Shown: positions 8,108 through 16,865 of the stretch, one piece after another
Position numbering within the stretch: the first letter of the stretch is position 1
Layout: each line of letters opens with the position of its first letter
Source of the DNA: Verrucomicrobiales bacterium
Lineage (GTDB): Bacteria; Verrucomicrobiota; Verrucomicrobiia; Verrucomicrobiales; V1-33
Length of the DNA stretch: 64,000 bases
Direction of reading: 5' to 3'
Assembly: GCA_028293125.1 (NCBI GenBank)
Contig: JAQGPJ010000099.1
Span: 1 to 64,000 of the forward strand
Position numbers and translations under genes: made by a program
The notes under the pieces: generated by a model
The model's input: the letters and a program-made list of their open reading frames with translations, nothing else
What the model was told of the DNA's origin: nothing
The model's database searches: none

Positions 8108-9322
8108 GTGAAATTTCGTCCCCTTGCGCTCCTGTTCCTGATTTCGGCCCTCACCGGGCCGGCGCGCCCCCAAGCCTCGGAGCCTCCCCTGCCCGGAGAG
8201 GACGAGCCCGCCGCGGGCGGCGATTTTATACCGCTGCTTGAGCCGGGCGACACTCTGCCCGCCGACCAGCAGGCTCCACCGGACAAAAAGAGCGCCCCGC
8301 TGGCTCCGCCCGAGCTGTTTCCCGCTGAATCCATGGACCCTGAGGCGGCCAATAATCTCCCCGGCCTGGTGCTGCCTGGCGATCCCATCATGCCGACCAC
8401 CGGGCTGCCCGGCATGCCGGAGGAGCACCCGCAGGACGGTCTGCTGCCCCCGCCCGTTGACCGGAACAACCTCCCCCTTCCCCCGTCTCCGCAGATGCCT
8501 TCCGGCATGCAGCTGTCCACCGCCAATGCCTACTGGCACAAAAATCCCCGCGAGGCCCGGGAACTGGCCATCAAACAGCAGAAGCCGCTGCTGATGCTTT
8601 TCCGCTATGAGAAAAAGCTGGCCGCCCCCATGGTGAACGGCACAGCGGTGGCGGATCCGGCTCTGGCCATGAACGATGATCTGCTGTCCTCGGATGAGTT
8701 CAAATCCTTCGCCAGCGCCCACCTCGTCCTCACCTATCTGCAGTATCCTGTGGGGGCTGTGAGCGACAGGGATTACCCGCCTGAAAAGCTGAAGGCACTG
8801 CAGAATTTCAAAACCTGGTTCAAAGCCAAACTCCCCTGCCTGATCCTGCTGGACGAGAACGGCAAAGAGATTGAGCGCATCAGCCGCTACTCCCGCATCA
8901 AGGGCAGGGACGGCAAGGAATACAGCGCCGCCGGCCCCATCATGGACCGTCTGAAGCTGGCCGTGCACCGCAGGGAGATGGTCATTGCCAGCAACAAGGC
9001 GCGGCTGGAGGACCTGCGGGCCCAGAATTACCGTGAATGGACCAGCCGGAAGGGCAGCAAGCTGATGGCCAAAATGGTGCAGGCCACCCCTGAGCGCATT
9101 GTCCTCATGGATGAGGGGGGAACCTGGTTCCGGGTCCATCCACGTCAGCTGAACATCCTCGACCGCGCTTGGATCCAGCGGAATCCCTCGGGCAAAATCC
9201 CCAAGCTGGCCTCCTCTCCGGCCGCCAATGAGCTTTCGAAACCGGCCCCGGCCCCGGCCACCGCATTGGATGCGGTCCCGCTCCTGCCCTCCGGTTCCTC
9301 CTACGGGCGGACGGGCCCTTAG
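8108..9322 (+). CDS. Exported thioredoxin-fold plus SHD1-domain protein
   Basis: A 404-residue protein starting at GTG 8108, which gives a proper signal peptide (KFRPLALLFLISALTGPARP). A Pro-rich low-complexity region (about 20-135) follows, then a thioredoxin-like domain (about 140-292, AIKQQKPLLMLFRYEKK) without any CxxC pair and so not a disulfide exchanger. The C-terminus is an SHD1 (SLA1 homology) domain (about 308-358: REWTSRKGSKLMAKMVQ, then EGGTWFRVHPRQL). SHD1 domains are widespread in exported PVC proteins, with no settled function. The frame is open further upstream, but that part reads as a shadow of the PDZ gene. Confidence 0.75.
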   Translation: MKFRPLALLFLISALTGPARPQASEPPLPGEDEPAAGGDFIPLLEPGDTLPADQQAPPDKKSAPLAPPELFPAESMDPEAANNLPGLVLPGDPIMPTTGLPGMPEEHPQDGLLPPPVDRNNLPLPPSPQMPSGMQLSTANAYWHKNPREARELAIKQQKPLLMLFRYEKKLAAPMVNGTAVADPALAMNDDLLSSDEFKSFASAHLVLTYLQYPVGAVSDRDYPPEKLKALQNFKTWFKAKLPCLILLDENGKEIERISRYSRIKGRDGKEYSAAGPIMDRLKLAVHRREMVIASNKARLEDLRAQNYREWTSRKGSKLMAKMVQATPERIVLMDEGGTWFRVHPRQLNILDRAWIQRNPSGKIPKLASSPAANELSKPAPAPATALDAVPLLPSGSSYGRTGP

Positions 9323-9423
9323 CCGTCAGCGCTCCGGCTGTCCGGACGGATCCGCTTCCCCCTTCGGTTGATCCACGGCAGGATGATCTTGCACGGGTGC
9401 CCCCGGATGCTACACACTGCGCT

Positions 9424-10689
9424 ATGTTCCGCACCGTCCGACTGCTGCCCGGTTCCGCCGCCGCCCTCTGCCTGGCCTTCCTCCCCGCCTGCCGGGGTCT
9501 GAAATCCGGTTCAGAGGAGGATAAAAAAGACAGCGCCACCACTGCCGGCGGGGTGAAGCGCTCCCCCCAGGAGGAGGCGTTTCTGGCTAAATGCGCGGAA
9601 ATGGGTAAAAGCCCCGGCACCATCGCCGGCCGGAATGGCTGGTTTTTCGCCTCCACGGAGCTTCAGCGCCTCTCCAGTCTTACCGATCCCGCGGCCCCGT
9701 CCATCCGGGCGGCGACGGCCGCCATCGGGGATTACGCTGCCCAGTTGAAGCGGGAGGGCGCGGAACTGGTCTTTGTGCCTGTGCCGCCGAAGGCCGCCAT
9801 CTTCCCTGACGAACTGGCGAAGGATCTGAAAATCAAGATGCGCGGCAAAAAGCCCCCGCGCCTCGACTCCACCCTGCAGGAGGCCTATGAAGGTCTGCGG
9901 AAAAAAGGCGTCCGCGTCATTGATGTGACCGACCATCTGCTGGCCGTCCGGGATGACCGGAAGCTCGGTCCCGTTTTCACCAAAACCGCCGCCGTCTGGA
10001 GCCCGCGGGGAGCCGAACTGGCCGCCGCGGCCATCGCCAGAGAATTCAAGGGAGCCAAATGGATTGGGCAGAGCGGCAAACCCGGCACCCTGATCACGGA
10101 GGCCGCCACCGTCAGCTTCACCGGCCCGCTGGCTGTCGGCAAGGTTCCCCCTGAGTTCCTGCCCGTGCGCAATGTCGGCCGCTCCTCCGACGGGAAAATG
10201 AGTTCTGTCACTTTCTCCCAGGGCGGCCATGCCTTGGCCATCATCGGGGATGAAACCATTCTTGCGTGGCGCGAGGCCAACAATCCCCGGGGGGCCAGCG
10301 GCACCTTCGCCAGCTTGGCTGACCAGCTGGCCTTCGAGCTCCAGACCACCCCGGACATTTTCCCGGGCAACACTGACGGGCGCAACTCTGCCCGCATGAA
10401 GATTCTCCGCGAGGGCACCAACGGCGCGCGCCCTCTCGGCTCCGCCAAAGTGGTGCTCTGGGTCATCGAGGCCATCGATCTGGCGGTCAACGACTGGAGG
10501 AAAGTGCCTCTGCGGCTGGAGTTCAATCTCAGCCAGCCGGAGATCCAGCTTACTCCGGCCGGAGGCACCGGGCCCGGAACCGCCAGTTCCCGGCCGGCTG
10601 CTGCTCCCCTGCCCGTCTCCAATGACAACGCGGCCCCGATTCCCCCGGTCCAGGAGGCCCCTCCCAGTGTTCCGGAGCTCCCGCGCTGA
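9424..10689 (+). CDS. AlgJ/AlgX-like SGNH lipoprotein, catalytically degenerate
   Basis: A 421-residue predicted lipoprotein (lipobox LPAC, Cys23). The body resembles the SGNH domain of alginate O-acetyltransferases AlgJ/AlgX: GRNGWFF (70-75), ELVFVPVPPKAAIFPDEL (114-131) and VVLWVIEA (343-350). The catalytic Asp/His motif, normally T-D-T-H-W, reads TAAVW (188-192), and the G-D-S motif reads GDE (275-277), so all three catalytic positions seem lost. The C-terminus is Pro/Ala-rich. It is probably a binding or structural relative. I chose the Met at 9424 because it opens directly into the signal peptide; 9397 is also open. It is the fifth gene in the sigma-factor series. Confidence 0.65.
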   Translation: MFRTVRLLPGSAAALCLAFLPACRGLKSGSEEDKKDSATTAGGVKRSPQEEAFLAKCAEMGKSPGTIAGRNGWFFASTELQRLSSLTDPAAPSIRAATAAIGDYAAQLKREGAELVFVPVPPKAAIFPDELAKDLKIKMRGKKPPRLDSTLQEAYEGLRKKGVRVIDVTDHLLAVRDDRKLGPVFTKTAAVWSPRGAELAAAAIAREFKGAKWIGQSGKPGTLITEAATVSFTGPLAVGKVPPEFLPVRNVGRSSDGKMSSVTFSQGGHALAIIGDETILAWREANNPRGASGTFASLADQLAFELQTTPDIFPGNTDGRNSARMKILREGTNGARPLGSAKVVLWVIEAIDLAVNDWRKVPLRLEFNLSQPEIQLTPAGGTGPGTASSRPAAAPLPVSNDNAAPIPPVQEAPPSVPELPR

Positions 10690-10785
10690 TATCAGCCTCC
10701 TGCAAACCGTCCGATTTTCCCATTGCCGGGGCGGCATCGGGGCTTAGACTGCGATTCCCACAATTCCCAAAACATTTCTATTCTC

Positions 10786-11091
10786 ATGGGTCAACAATCC
10801 AACAAAGTCGTCAAACGTCAGCGCCGCATCGCCCGCCTGAAGCGCAAAAAGGAAATCTCCCGCGATCTCAAGGCCAATCCCGCGCTCGCCAAGTCCCGGG
10901 CCGCTGAAGCCCGCAAGACCGCTCCCTCCAAGAAAAAGGCCGCACGCAAAGCTCCCGCCAAAAAGACGGAAGCCGCAGAGACCCAAGTTGTCGAAACTGC
11001 AGCTGTCGAAACTCCCGCTGTGGAGACCCCGGTTGTGGAAACTCCCGCTGTGGAGACCGCCGCTGTTGCATCCCCGGCAGCTGAAGTCTGA
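10786..11091 (+). CDS. Small basic protein with a C-terminal VETPA-type repeat tail
   Basis: A 101-residue protein. The first half is strongly basic (begins MGQQSNKVVKRQRRIARL, then KRKKEIS and KSRAAEARK), and the second half is an acidic tandem repeat of V-E-T-x-A/V units, about seven copies from VVETAAVETPAVETP onward. As I recall, short proteins beginning M-G-Q-Q-S-N-K-V are common in Verrucomicrobiota. The basic part suggests nucleic-acid or ribosome binding, not demonstrated. The leader (aaaacatttctattctc) has no Shine-Dalgarno sequence. Two terminators follow, which suggests strong expression. Confidence 0.75.
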   Translation: MGQQSNKVVKRQRRIARLKRKKEISRDLKANPALAKSRAAEARKTAPSKKKAARKAPAKKTEAAETQVVETAAVETPAVETPVVETPAVETAAVASPAAEV

Positions 11092-11114
11092 GCCAGCTCA
11101 CGCTGGCATTTTTT
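11092..11114 (+). terminator. Intrinsic terminator 1 of the basic-protein gene
   Basis: GCCAGC pairs with GCTGGC around TCAC, followed by CATTTTTTA, directly at the stop codon. Confidence 0.7.
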
Positions 11115-11123
11115 ACCTTTTCC

Positions 11124-11160
11124 AAACCATCCACCCGCCCCGTGCGGTGGATGGTTTTTT
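11124..11160 (+). terminator. Intrinsic terminator 2, strong
   Basis: AAACCATCCAC (11124-11134) pairs perfectly with GTGGATGGTTT (11147-11157) around a GC-rich loop and continues into TTTTTT. Together with the hairpin just before it, it forms a tandem terminator. Confidence 0.85.
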
Positions 11161-11334
11161 ATGCCATCCTATTCCAAATCATTGCCGTGGGATTTCAGGC
11201 ATGTGCATCAAAATTTTCATGCTCATCCGGCACCCTCGGACAATGGCGAAGTGGAGCGGATGTCCTGCCGGTAAATGCCTCCGAAAGTATTCCGTCCTCC
11301 CTCCAACAAGGAAAGCAAAAACCGTAAAGGCCAG

Positions 11335-11517
11335 TTATTTAATACGGGCGCTGAGTTTCTGCTCCATGCGCTCCATGTGGCGGATGCGCTCCTCCCCTTG
11401 GCGGGTCATCCACGAAATCACGGCGGAAACGAGAAGCCAGATGGCCACGCCGGAAAACAGAAGTACCAGGCAAACCGTGAAAACGCCCTGTCCGTCATCA
11501 GGGGTCGGAGAGTTCAT
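11335..11517 (-). CDS. Small single-pass membrane protein
   Basis: A 60-residue protein with one hydrophobic helix (about residues 12-36, VFTVCLVLLFSGVAIWLLVS) and a charged C-terminal tail (RQGEERIRHMERMEQKLS) that looks like a short coiled coil. No family is recognised. No clear ribosome site precedes the ATG. Clear helix-plus-charged-tail organisation argues that it is expressed, but its small size keeps confidence moderate. Confidence 0.5.
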   Translation of the reverse strand: MNSPTPDDGQGVFTVCLVLLFSGVAIWLLVSAVISWMTRQGEERIRHMERMEQKLSARIK

Positions 11518-11702
11518 AACTGTTTTTCAGTTAGGGATTCCGTCATCAATGGAAAAATCCCGGAGAAAGGCACAGCTGACATCAGGACGTGTTGAAGGTC
11601 AAGCATAAGCGCCAAAATGAGTGCATTTTGCGCAGGAAAATCCCTGATGGTAAACACAGTTTCCGGAGCCCGTCGGTGACCGTCAGCCGGCGGCGGAAGA
11701 AA

Positions 11703-11738
11703 AACACCCCGGCTCCAAAAAAGCGGAACCGGGGTGTT
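11703..11738 (-). terminator. Terminator of the ThuA-like gene, possibly bidirectional
   Basis: AACACCCCGG (11703-11712) pairs with CCGGGGTGTT (11729-11738). Read on the minus strand the stem is followed by a T-rich run (from the plus-strand GAAGAAAAA), fitting termination of the gene ending at 11786. Confidence 0.75.
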
Positions 11739-11785
11739 CGGAATGAGAACCGGTGCAGGCCGGAAAATCCAGCGGCGCGGATTTG

Positions 11786-12832
11786 CTATTTGGCTTCCTT
11801 CTTCAGAGCGCCCGCCGGTTTCGGCGTGGCGGGGGTGCCGGGCATCGTTTTGCCGAGGGCAAGGTCCCCGGGGCGCATGCCTTTGCGGAAGCCGTTGCCA
11901 GCGTAGAAGCTGGGCTCGTAGGGATCGACGTAGGTCACGTCGGCTTTGGCGGGAATATCAAGGCCCTGACCCCAGTAGATGCCGTTGACCACAAGGCGGC
12001 GCAGCCCCTCGCTCTCAAAGTCCGTGGCGTCGCCCATGGTGGAGACAAGGATTTTGTTGGTGCCGCCGGAGGCGTTGGTGTAGGTCCGGGTCCAGGCGAC
12101 GGGCATCATGGGATCATTGATGCCCTGCTTCTGGTGGTCGGTGCTGCGCTCGCGCTCGTACTTCGCGGCGGGGGCGTCCGCAGTCAGGCCGTCAACACTT
12201 TCCCCGCGCAGGAGGATGGTGGCGTCAGCCGGCGGGTAGGCTTCATAAACGTCCGTGAGACCAAAAACCCCCGTGACGCCGTTCAGCAGGGGATTGTCCT
12301 TCGCGGAGGGCTCCACGATGCCGCGGGTGCCCTCAATGGTGTGCTTGCCCCAGTGGTTGACCCAGTTCTCGCCGAGCACCTTCTCACCGAAGTCGCCAAA
12401 CGGCTTCTGGGCCTCGCCGGACAGGGCGTGGGTGGCAGTGCGCAGTCCGATGATGGGCACGCCGCGGTTCACAGCGTCCACAAAGTGCTGCAGATCGCCC
12501 GCCGGCCACTGGCGGAAGCGGGTGAGGATGACGATGCCGTCGGCCTTGTCCAGCTCCGCCGGGGCGCTGAGGGACTTGGTTTTGTTCGGATTGATGGTGC
12601 CGTCCTCATCGAGGGAGAAAAGCACCGTGGCTTTGAAGCCGTGGCGCTGGCTGATGATCTTGGCCAGCATGGGCAGGCTTTCCTCACTGCGGTACTCCTC
12701 GTCCCCGCTGATGAACACGATGTGCTTCCCTTTGCCAGGGCCGTCCTTGGACTCATAGCTGACAAACTTGTCCCCCGCGAGGGTGGAGGATCCGAGGGCT
12801 GCCAGAACCGTGAATGTTTTTAAGAGCTGCAT
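11786..12832 (-). CDS. Exported ThuA-like (trehalose-utilisation family) protein
   Basis: A 348-residue protein with a signal peptide (about 1-19) and a ThuA-like, glutamine-amidotransferase-related fold: HIVFISGDEEYRSEESLPM, then DGIVILTRFRQWP, VPIIGLRTATHAL and a late TRTYTNASGGTNKILVSTM. In planctomycetes and Verrucomicrobiota these proteins commonly sit beside PVC-type dehydrogenases and are thought to act on carbohydrate-related substrates, with no proven reaction. It lies 109 bp downstream of the giant dehydrogenase gene on the same strand, so the two are probably co-transcribed. Its leader is C/A-rich (cacccacccaaccacc) without a Shine-Dalgarno sequence. Confidence 0.8.
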   Translation of the reverse strand: MQLLKTFTVLAALGSSTLAGDKFVSYESKDGPGKGKHIVFISGDEEYRSEESLPMLAKIISQRHGFKATVLFSLDEDGTINPNKTKSLSAPAELDKADGIVILTRFRQWPAGDLQHFVDAVNRGVPIIGLRTATHALSGEAQKPFGDFGEKVLGENWVNHWGKHTIEGTRGIVEPSAKDNPLLNGVTGVFGLTDVYEAYPPADATILLRGESVDGLTADAPAAKYERERSTDHQKQGINDPMMPVAWTRTYTNASGGTNKILVSTMGDATDFESEGLRRLVVNGIYWGQGLDIPAKADVTYVDPYEPSFYAGNGFRKGMRPGDLALGKTMPGTPATPKPAGALKKEAK

Positions 12833-12941
12833 GGCTTCGGTGGTTGGGTGGGTGAAATGGGTGGTGGAGTGAAACGGTGAATGTCAAGTTTCCGCAGGCC
12901 GGAAGGCGGCTGTCCTCCAGCCTGCGGCGGATAGATTTTTC

Positions 12942-15900
12942 TCAGTTCGGATTGGCGGAGAGGTAGGCGTCCACGTCGTTGGTCACGACCAGTTTGCCCC
13001 ACATGATCACGGCGTGGCCGGGGAAGGTGCAGACGTATTCATATTCCCCCTCCTGGGTGGGGGCGGTCAGCTGCAGCTTCTCCTTTTCGCCGGGCTCCAG
13101 CAGGTGGGTGGCGGCGATGGGTTTGTGGCCGCGCGGAATGTACTGCCGGCCCTGCTTGTCGCGGAGGTCGGGGGTCATGGTCATGGCCGCCTGGCCGATG
13201 TCGAGATGCTTGTTGGGCTCCACCACCACGAGATTGTGGGGCATGACATCCGAGTTCTCGAAGACGATCTCAAAGGCCTTGCCCTTCTCCACCACAAGGC
13301 GGCTGGTGTCGTAACGCAGCTGCTCGCGCACGGTCTTCACCACGAATACGCTGACGCCCAGGCTGCGCAGTTCCTTGCGGAGTCCGGCATTGCCCGCCAG
13401 GGTCGCCAGCTCCATGCCGAGCTGGTTCAGTTCCACAAAGCTCTGCTCACTGCGCCGGGTGGCCTCGACCGTTTTGGCGTAGGTGAGGATATCCTTCGCC
13501 AGCGGCTCCGCCAGCTCCTTATCCCAAGCGGCGCGGGGCAGCTGGTTGATGGCGTCCACCGCGGCTCCACGCTCCTGGCCGGCGCTGAGGTATTTGGCCA
13601 AGGTTTTGAAATTGGCGGGCGCGTTTTCCGGTCCCATCAGCGAGAGGGCGAAGAGCGAGGCTTTCAGACCGCCGCCGGTCGGTTTGCCCTTGACCAAGTA
13701 ATCCGTGATCCTGTCTTGGAACTGGACGCGGAGTGAGGGATCCAGAACGGAGCCCAGACCGCGCAGCAGCGCCTCGCGGTCTGTCGGGTTGGCGGCAGAG
13801 GCACTCCAAGCAGTATCCGGCTTGCCGTCGGCCAGTACCAGCGCGCCCCAGGCGCTGCCGCGCACGGCGGGCAGGTGGGCGCCCGTGGCCAGTTTGGCGA
13901 TGCCGGCGCGTCCGGCGGCGAGGTCCGCGGGAGGAGTGGCGGTGAGCAGCTTGCCCAGCTCCGCAGCGGCGGCGGACACGCTCTGGCCTTTGTTGTCCAA
14001 GCGGGCCAGATTGGCCACGATCTCATCGGTGCGCGTGGTTTTACGCAGGGTGGCCAGCTCACTGATGGCGGCCTCGCGAGTCGGCTGATCGTAGCTGCGG
14101 CGCTCCAGCTTCGCCAGCAGCACGGGCTCGGAGGGCTTCTGCTGGGCCAGGGCACCGTCATCCATTTTGGAGACGACCAGCGAGGCCAGCTCCGGATCCG
14201 CCGGCATGGCGTCGCCCTTCAGCACGGTCAGCAGCTGGCGGATGGTCTCCTTGTAGCAGTAGTTCAAATAATAATCGGACTCGAAGCGCAGGGTGCTGTA
14301 GGCCACCTCCAGCGCCTTGGCGGCATCCGCTCCCTTGAAGAAGCTGGCGGCGCGCACGGCCTCCAGGCGGACGCGGGGCGCGCTGTCGTTGGCCCCGGTC
14401 TTCAGCAGGTCCAAGGCGTTGGGAATGCGGTCGCGCTGATAGCAGACCACGCGGAGCGCTTGGGCGCGGGCGCGGGGGTCGGGGCTGCTGAGCACGGCAT
14501 TGATGAGCGGCTGGTTCACCACATTGTGCCACTGGTGGACCCAGAGGGCCTCCAGAATATGGTGGGCGTCCTTGATGTTGTTGGGGTCGAACTGCTTCAC
14601 CCACTGCTGCGTGGCGGCGATGACCTCGGAGGTTTCATGCTTGCTGAGCTCGATCTTGGCGCGCATGCGCACGTCGTTCTGGGGCTCCTTCAGCAGGTCG
14701 AGCAGTTTGACGATGGGCTCGCCGTCGATCTTTTTGATTTCCTGCAGCGGACGGCCCTCATAGGTGATGCGGTAGATGCGGCCGTGCTTGTGGTCGCGGT
14801 TGGGGTCGCGCAGGTGGTGCTGAAGGTGACCGATGAGCTGCTGGCTCCAGTCGCAGAAGTAGATGGAGCCGTCCGGAGCCACACTGACGGCGGAGGGGCG
14901 GAAGTTGGGATCGTCCGAGGAGATAAGATCGTCCGGCAGGGTCTCGCCTTTGAGGCCGGAGCCCTGCTCATCCACCTTCACGCGCCAGATCCCGAGGAAG
15001 CTGATGACGTTGCAGTTCAGAAAATTCCCCTGCCAGTCATCCGGAAAGTGGGAGCTGGTGAGGATATTGGTGCCGGGACAGGGACGGGAAGGACGTTGCC
15101 AGAACTCCTGCATGCCGGGGTGCTGGCCCTCGTCCAGATGGCCAGAGAAGGCGGGGCCGAAGTAGTTGGCGTTGCCGGTGGCGTCGGTGATAATGTCATT
15201 GCCCCAGTAGTCGAACACGCGGCCATGCGGGTTGGCGAAACCGTAGGGCACATAACGCTCGAACTTGCCGGTGAGGGGCTCGAACCGGTAAATGCAGCCG
15301 TCCTGGTTGCGCACCGGGCCGTTGTAGGTCTCGACATTGGTGCGGTGGAAAACACCGTCGCTGCAATAAACCGCTCCGCCGGGCTCCAGGCACATGGAGT
15401 TGGTCTCGTGGTGGGAGTCGGCGGCGTCCAGACCGTTGAGGATGCGCTCCTTGAAGTCCGCCACGCCGTCGCCGTCGGTGTCCTTCATGAACCACAGATC
15501 GGGTGACTGGATGAGGATGATGCCATCCTTGTAGAACTGGAAGCCGGTAGGGCAGTTCAACCCGCTGGCGAACTTGGTGATCTTCGCAGCCTTGCCCGTT
15601 TTGGGATCCATGTCGATGACCAGGATATGGTCACCCTGACGGTCACCGGGCACAGCTTCGGGATAGGTCGGCCAGGAGGCCACCCACAGGCGGCCTTTGG
15701 TGTCCCAGTTCATCTGCACGGGGTTGATCAGGTCCGGATTCGTCTTTTCGGACGCCACCAGCTCCACCCTGCAGCCGGGGGCCACCTTCATCCGCTTGAT
15801 GGCCTCCTCGGGATCCAGATAGGGGGTGACGTCCAGCTTGTTGGGATCCACGGTCTCCACCGGCGGCAGGTTGCTGTCATCCACCTTCAAGTCTCCTCCT

Positions 15901-16865
15901 TTGGCCACCGCATGGATACGCTTGTCGCGGTTGGCAGTCAGCAGATCGCGCTGACTCATCTCCTGCATCATGATGGTGTTGTTGGTCACGCCCTCGCCGG
16001 GAGCGGACTTCTCCTTGTAGGGGATGTGGCCGCGCTGGCCGTAGATGTTGTACTGGTCAACGGTGCGGTAGCGGTGATGCCACTCGTAGTTCTTGTCCAG
16101 CACCGCCTCCCGGATTTTCTGAAGCAGGGGATCGGTGACGGCGGGGGACTCGGCACCGAAGAGACCCTTGTACTGAATGGCAGCCAGCTTCTCATCGCCG
16201 AATTCATTCAGATGGATGCCATTGACCGTCAGACGCTTGTCCCCGCTGGTGGCATAAGCCGCCTGGGAGGTGGAGAAAAGATCCACGAACTGCACGCCTT
16301 TGGCCTTGGCCACCTCGCTCATGGCGGCGGTGTAGAGGGCGATGTTTTTATTGTTTGCCTCCCCGGTCGGGAAGTTGGGGCTTTTCAGGTCCTCGTGGGC
16401 GATGGGGGAGAAAATAATCAGTTTGGGGGCGCTGGCACCGTTGTATTTTTTTGAAAGAGTATGGTCAATGAAGCTCTCCAGATCCTTTTTAAACTTGGGC
16501 AGCCCCTCTTCCCCCTTGAAGGATTCATTGAATCCGAAATAGGCGAAAATGACATCCGCTTTGGCTTTGGTCAGCCATTCGTCGGACTCTGGCACGTCCA
16601 TGGAACGGATGCGCACGGTCAGCTCGTCGGCAGCGTTGGACAGATTCCGCATGGTGAGGTCCAAATCCGGATGGGTGCGGTAAATCATGGATTCCAGCCA
16701 GCCGTAATGCTGCTGCCGGTCCCCGAGGGTGTTGCCCACGCAGGCGATGCTGTTGCCTTTGGTCAGTTCCAGCTTTGCGGGCTGGGCCTGCTGGGCGTGG
16801 ACGAAGGGACTGGCGGTGATAGCCAGCAGGGGGATGGTATATCGCGGGTTCAGATTCCAATTCAT
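12942..16865 (-). CDS. 1307-residue SGNH / PVC-type dehydrogenase / HEAT / cupredoxin fusion
   Basis: A secreted multi-domain protein with a signal peptide (FVHAQQA). Residues 29-235 are SGNH-hydrolase-like (IACVGNTLGDR in place of GDS, FGFNES, NGIHLNEFGDEKL). About 350-680 is a PVC-type membrane-bound dehydrogenase beta-propeller (LINPVQMNWDTKGRLWVASW; MKDTDGDGVADFKER; ANPHGRVFDYWGND). About 690-1090 is an alpha-helical HEAT-like array. Residues 1175-1307 are a cupredoxin domain with likely type-1 copper ligands His1210 (MPHN), Cys1279, His1284 and Met1288 (CTFPGHAVIMWG). There is no CxxCH, so the copper domain replaces the c-type cytochrome found at this position in many relatives. It is probably a periplasmic sugar or alcohol oxidase passing electrons to copper; the substrate is unknown. 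Confidence 0.8.
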   Translation of the reverse strand: MNWNLNPRYTIPLLAITASPFVHAQQAQPAKLELTKGNSIACVGNTLGDRQQHYGWLESMIYRTHPDLDLTMRNLSNAADELTVRIRSMDVPESDEWLTKAKADVIFAYFGFNESFKGEEGLPKFKKDLESFIDHTLSKKYNGASAPKLIIFSPIAHEDLKSPNFPTGEANNKNIALYTAAMSEVAKAKGVQFVDLFSTSQAAYATSGDKRLTVNGIHLNEFGDEKLAAIQYKGLFGAESPAVTDPLLQKIREAVLDKNYEWHHRYRTVDQYNIYGQRGHIPYKEKSAPGEGVTNNTIMMQEMSQRDLLTANRDKRIHAVAKGGDLKVDDSNLPPVETVDPNKLDVTPYLDPEEAIKRMKVAPGCRVELVASEKTNPDLINPVQMNWDTKGRLWVASWPTYPEAVPGDRQGDHILVIDMDPKTGKAAKITKFASGLNCPTGFQFYKDGIILIQSPDLWFMKDTDGDGVADFKERILNGLDAADSHHETNSMCLEPGGAVYCSDGVFHRTNVETYNGPVRNQDGCIYRFEPLTGKFERYVPYGFANPHGRVFDYWGNDIITDATGNANYFGPAFSGHLDEGQHPGMQEFWQRPSRPCPGTNILTSSHFPDDWQGNFLNCNVISFLGIWRVKVDEQGSGLKGETLPDDLISSDDPNFRPSAVSVAPDGSIYFCDWSQQLIGHLQHHLRDPNRDHKHGRIYRITYEGRPLQEIKKIDGEPIVKLLDLLKEPQNDVRMRAKIELSKHETSEVIAATQQWVKQFDPNNIKDAHHILEALWVHQWHNVVNQPLINAVLSSPDPRARAQALRVVCYQRDRIPNALDLLKTGANDSAPRVRLEAVRAASFFKGADAAKALEVAYSTLRFESDYYLNYCYKETIRQLLTVLKGDAMPADPELASLVVSKMDDGALAQQKPSEPVLLAKLERRSYDQPTREAAISELATLRKTTRTDEIVANLARLDNKGQSVSAAAAELGKLLTATPPADLAAGRAGIAKLATGAHLPAVRGSAWGALVLADGKPDTAWSASAANPTDREALLRGLGSVLDPSLRVQFQDRITDYLVKGKPTGGGLKASLFALSLMGPENAPANFKTLAKYLSAGQERGAAVDAINQLPRAAWDKELAEPLAKDILTYAKTVEATRRSEQSFVELNQLGMELATLAGNAGLRKELRSLGVSVFVVKTVREQLRYDTSRLVVEKGKAFEIVFENSDVMPHNLVVVEPNKHLDIGQAAMTMTPDLRDKQGRQYIPRGHKPIAATHLLEPGEKEKLQLTAPTQEGEYEYVCTFPGHAVIMWGKLVVTNDVDAYLSANPN

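Noticed and set aside
13875-15506. 543-codon plus-strand frame opposite the dehydrogenase
   Set aside because: The minus strand carries recognisable beta-propeller and HEAT sequence; the plus frame has no motif and unlike composition.
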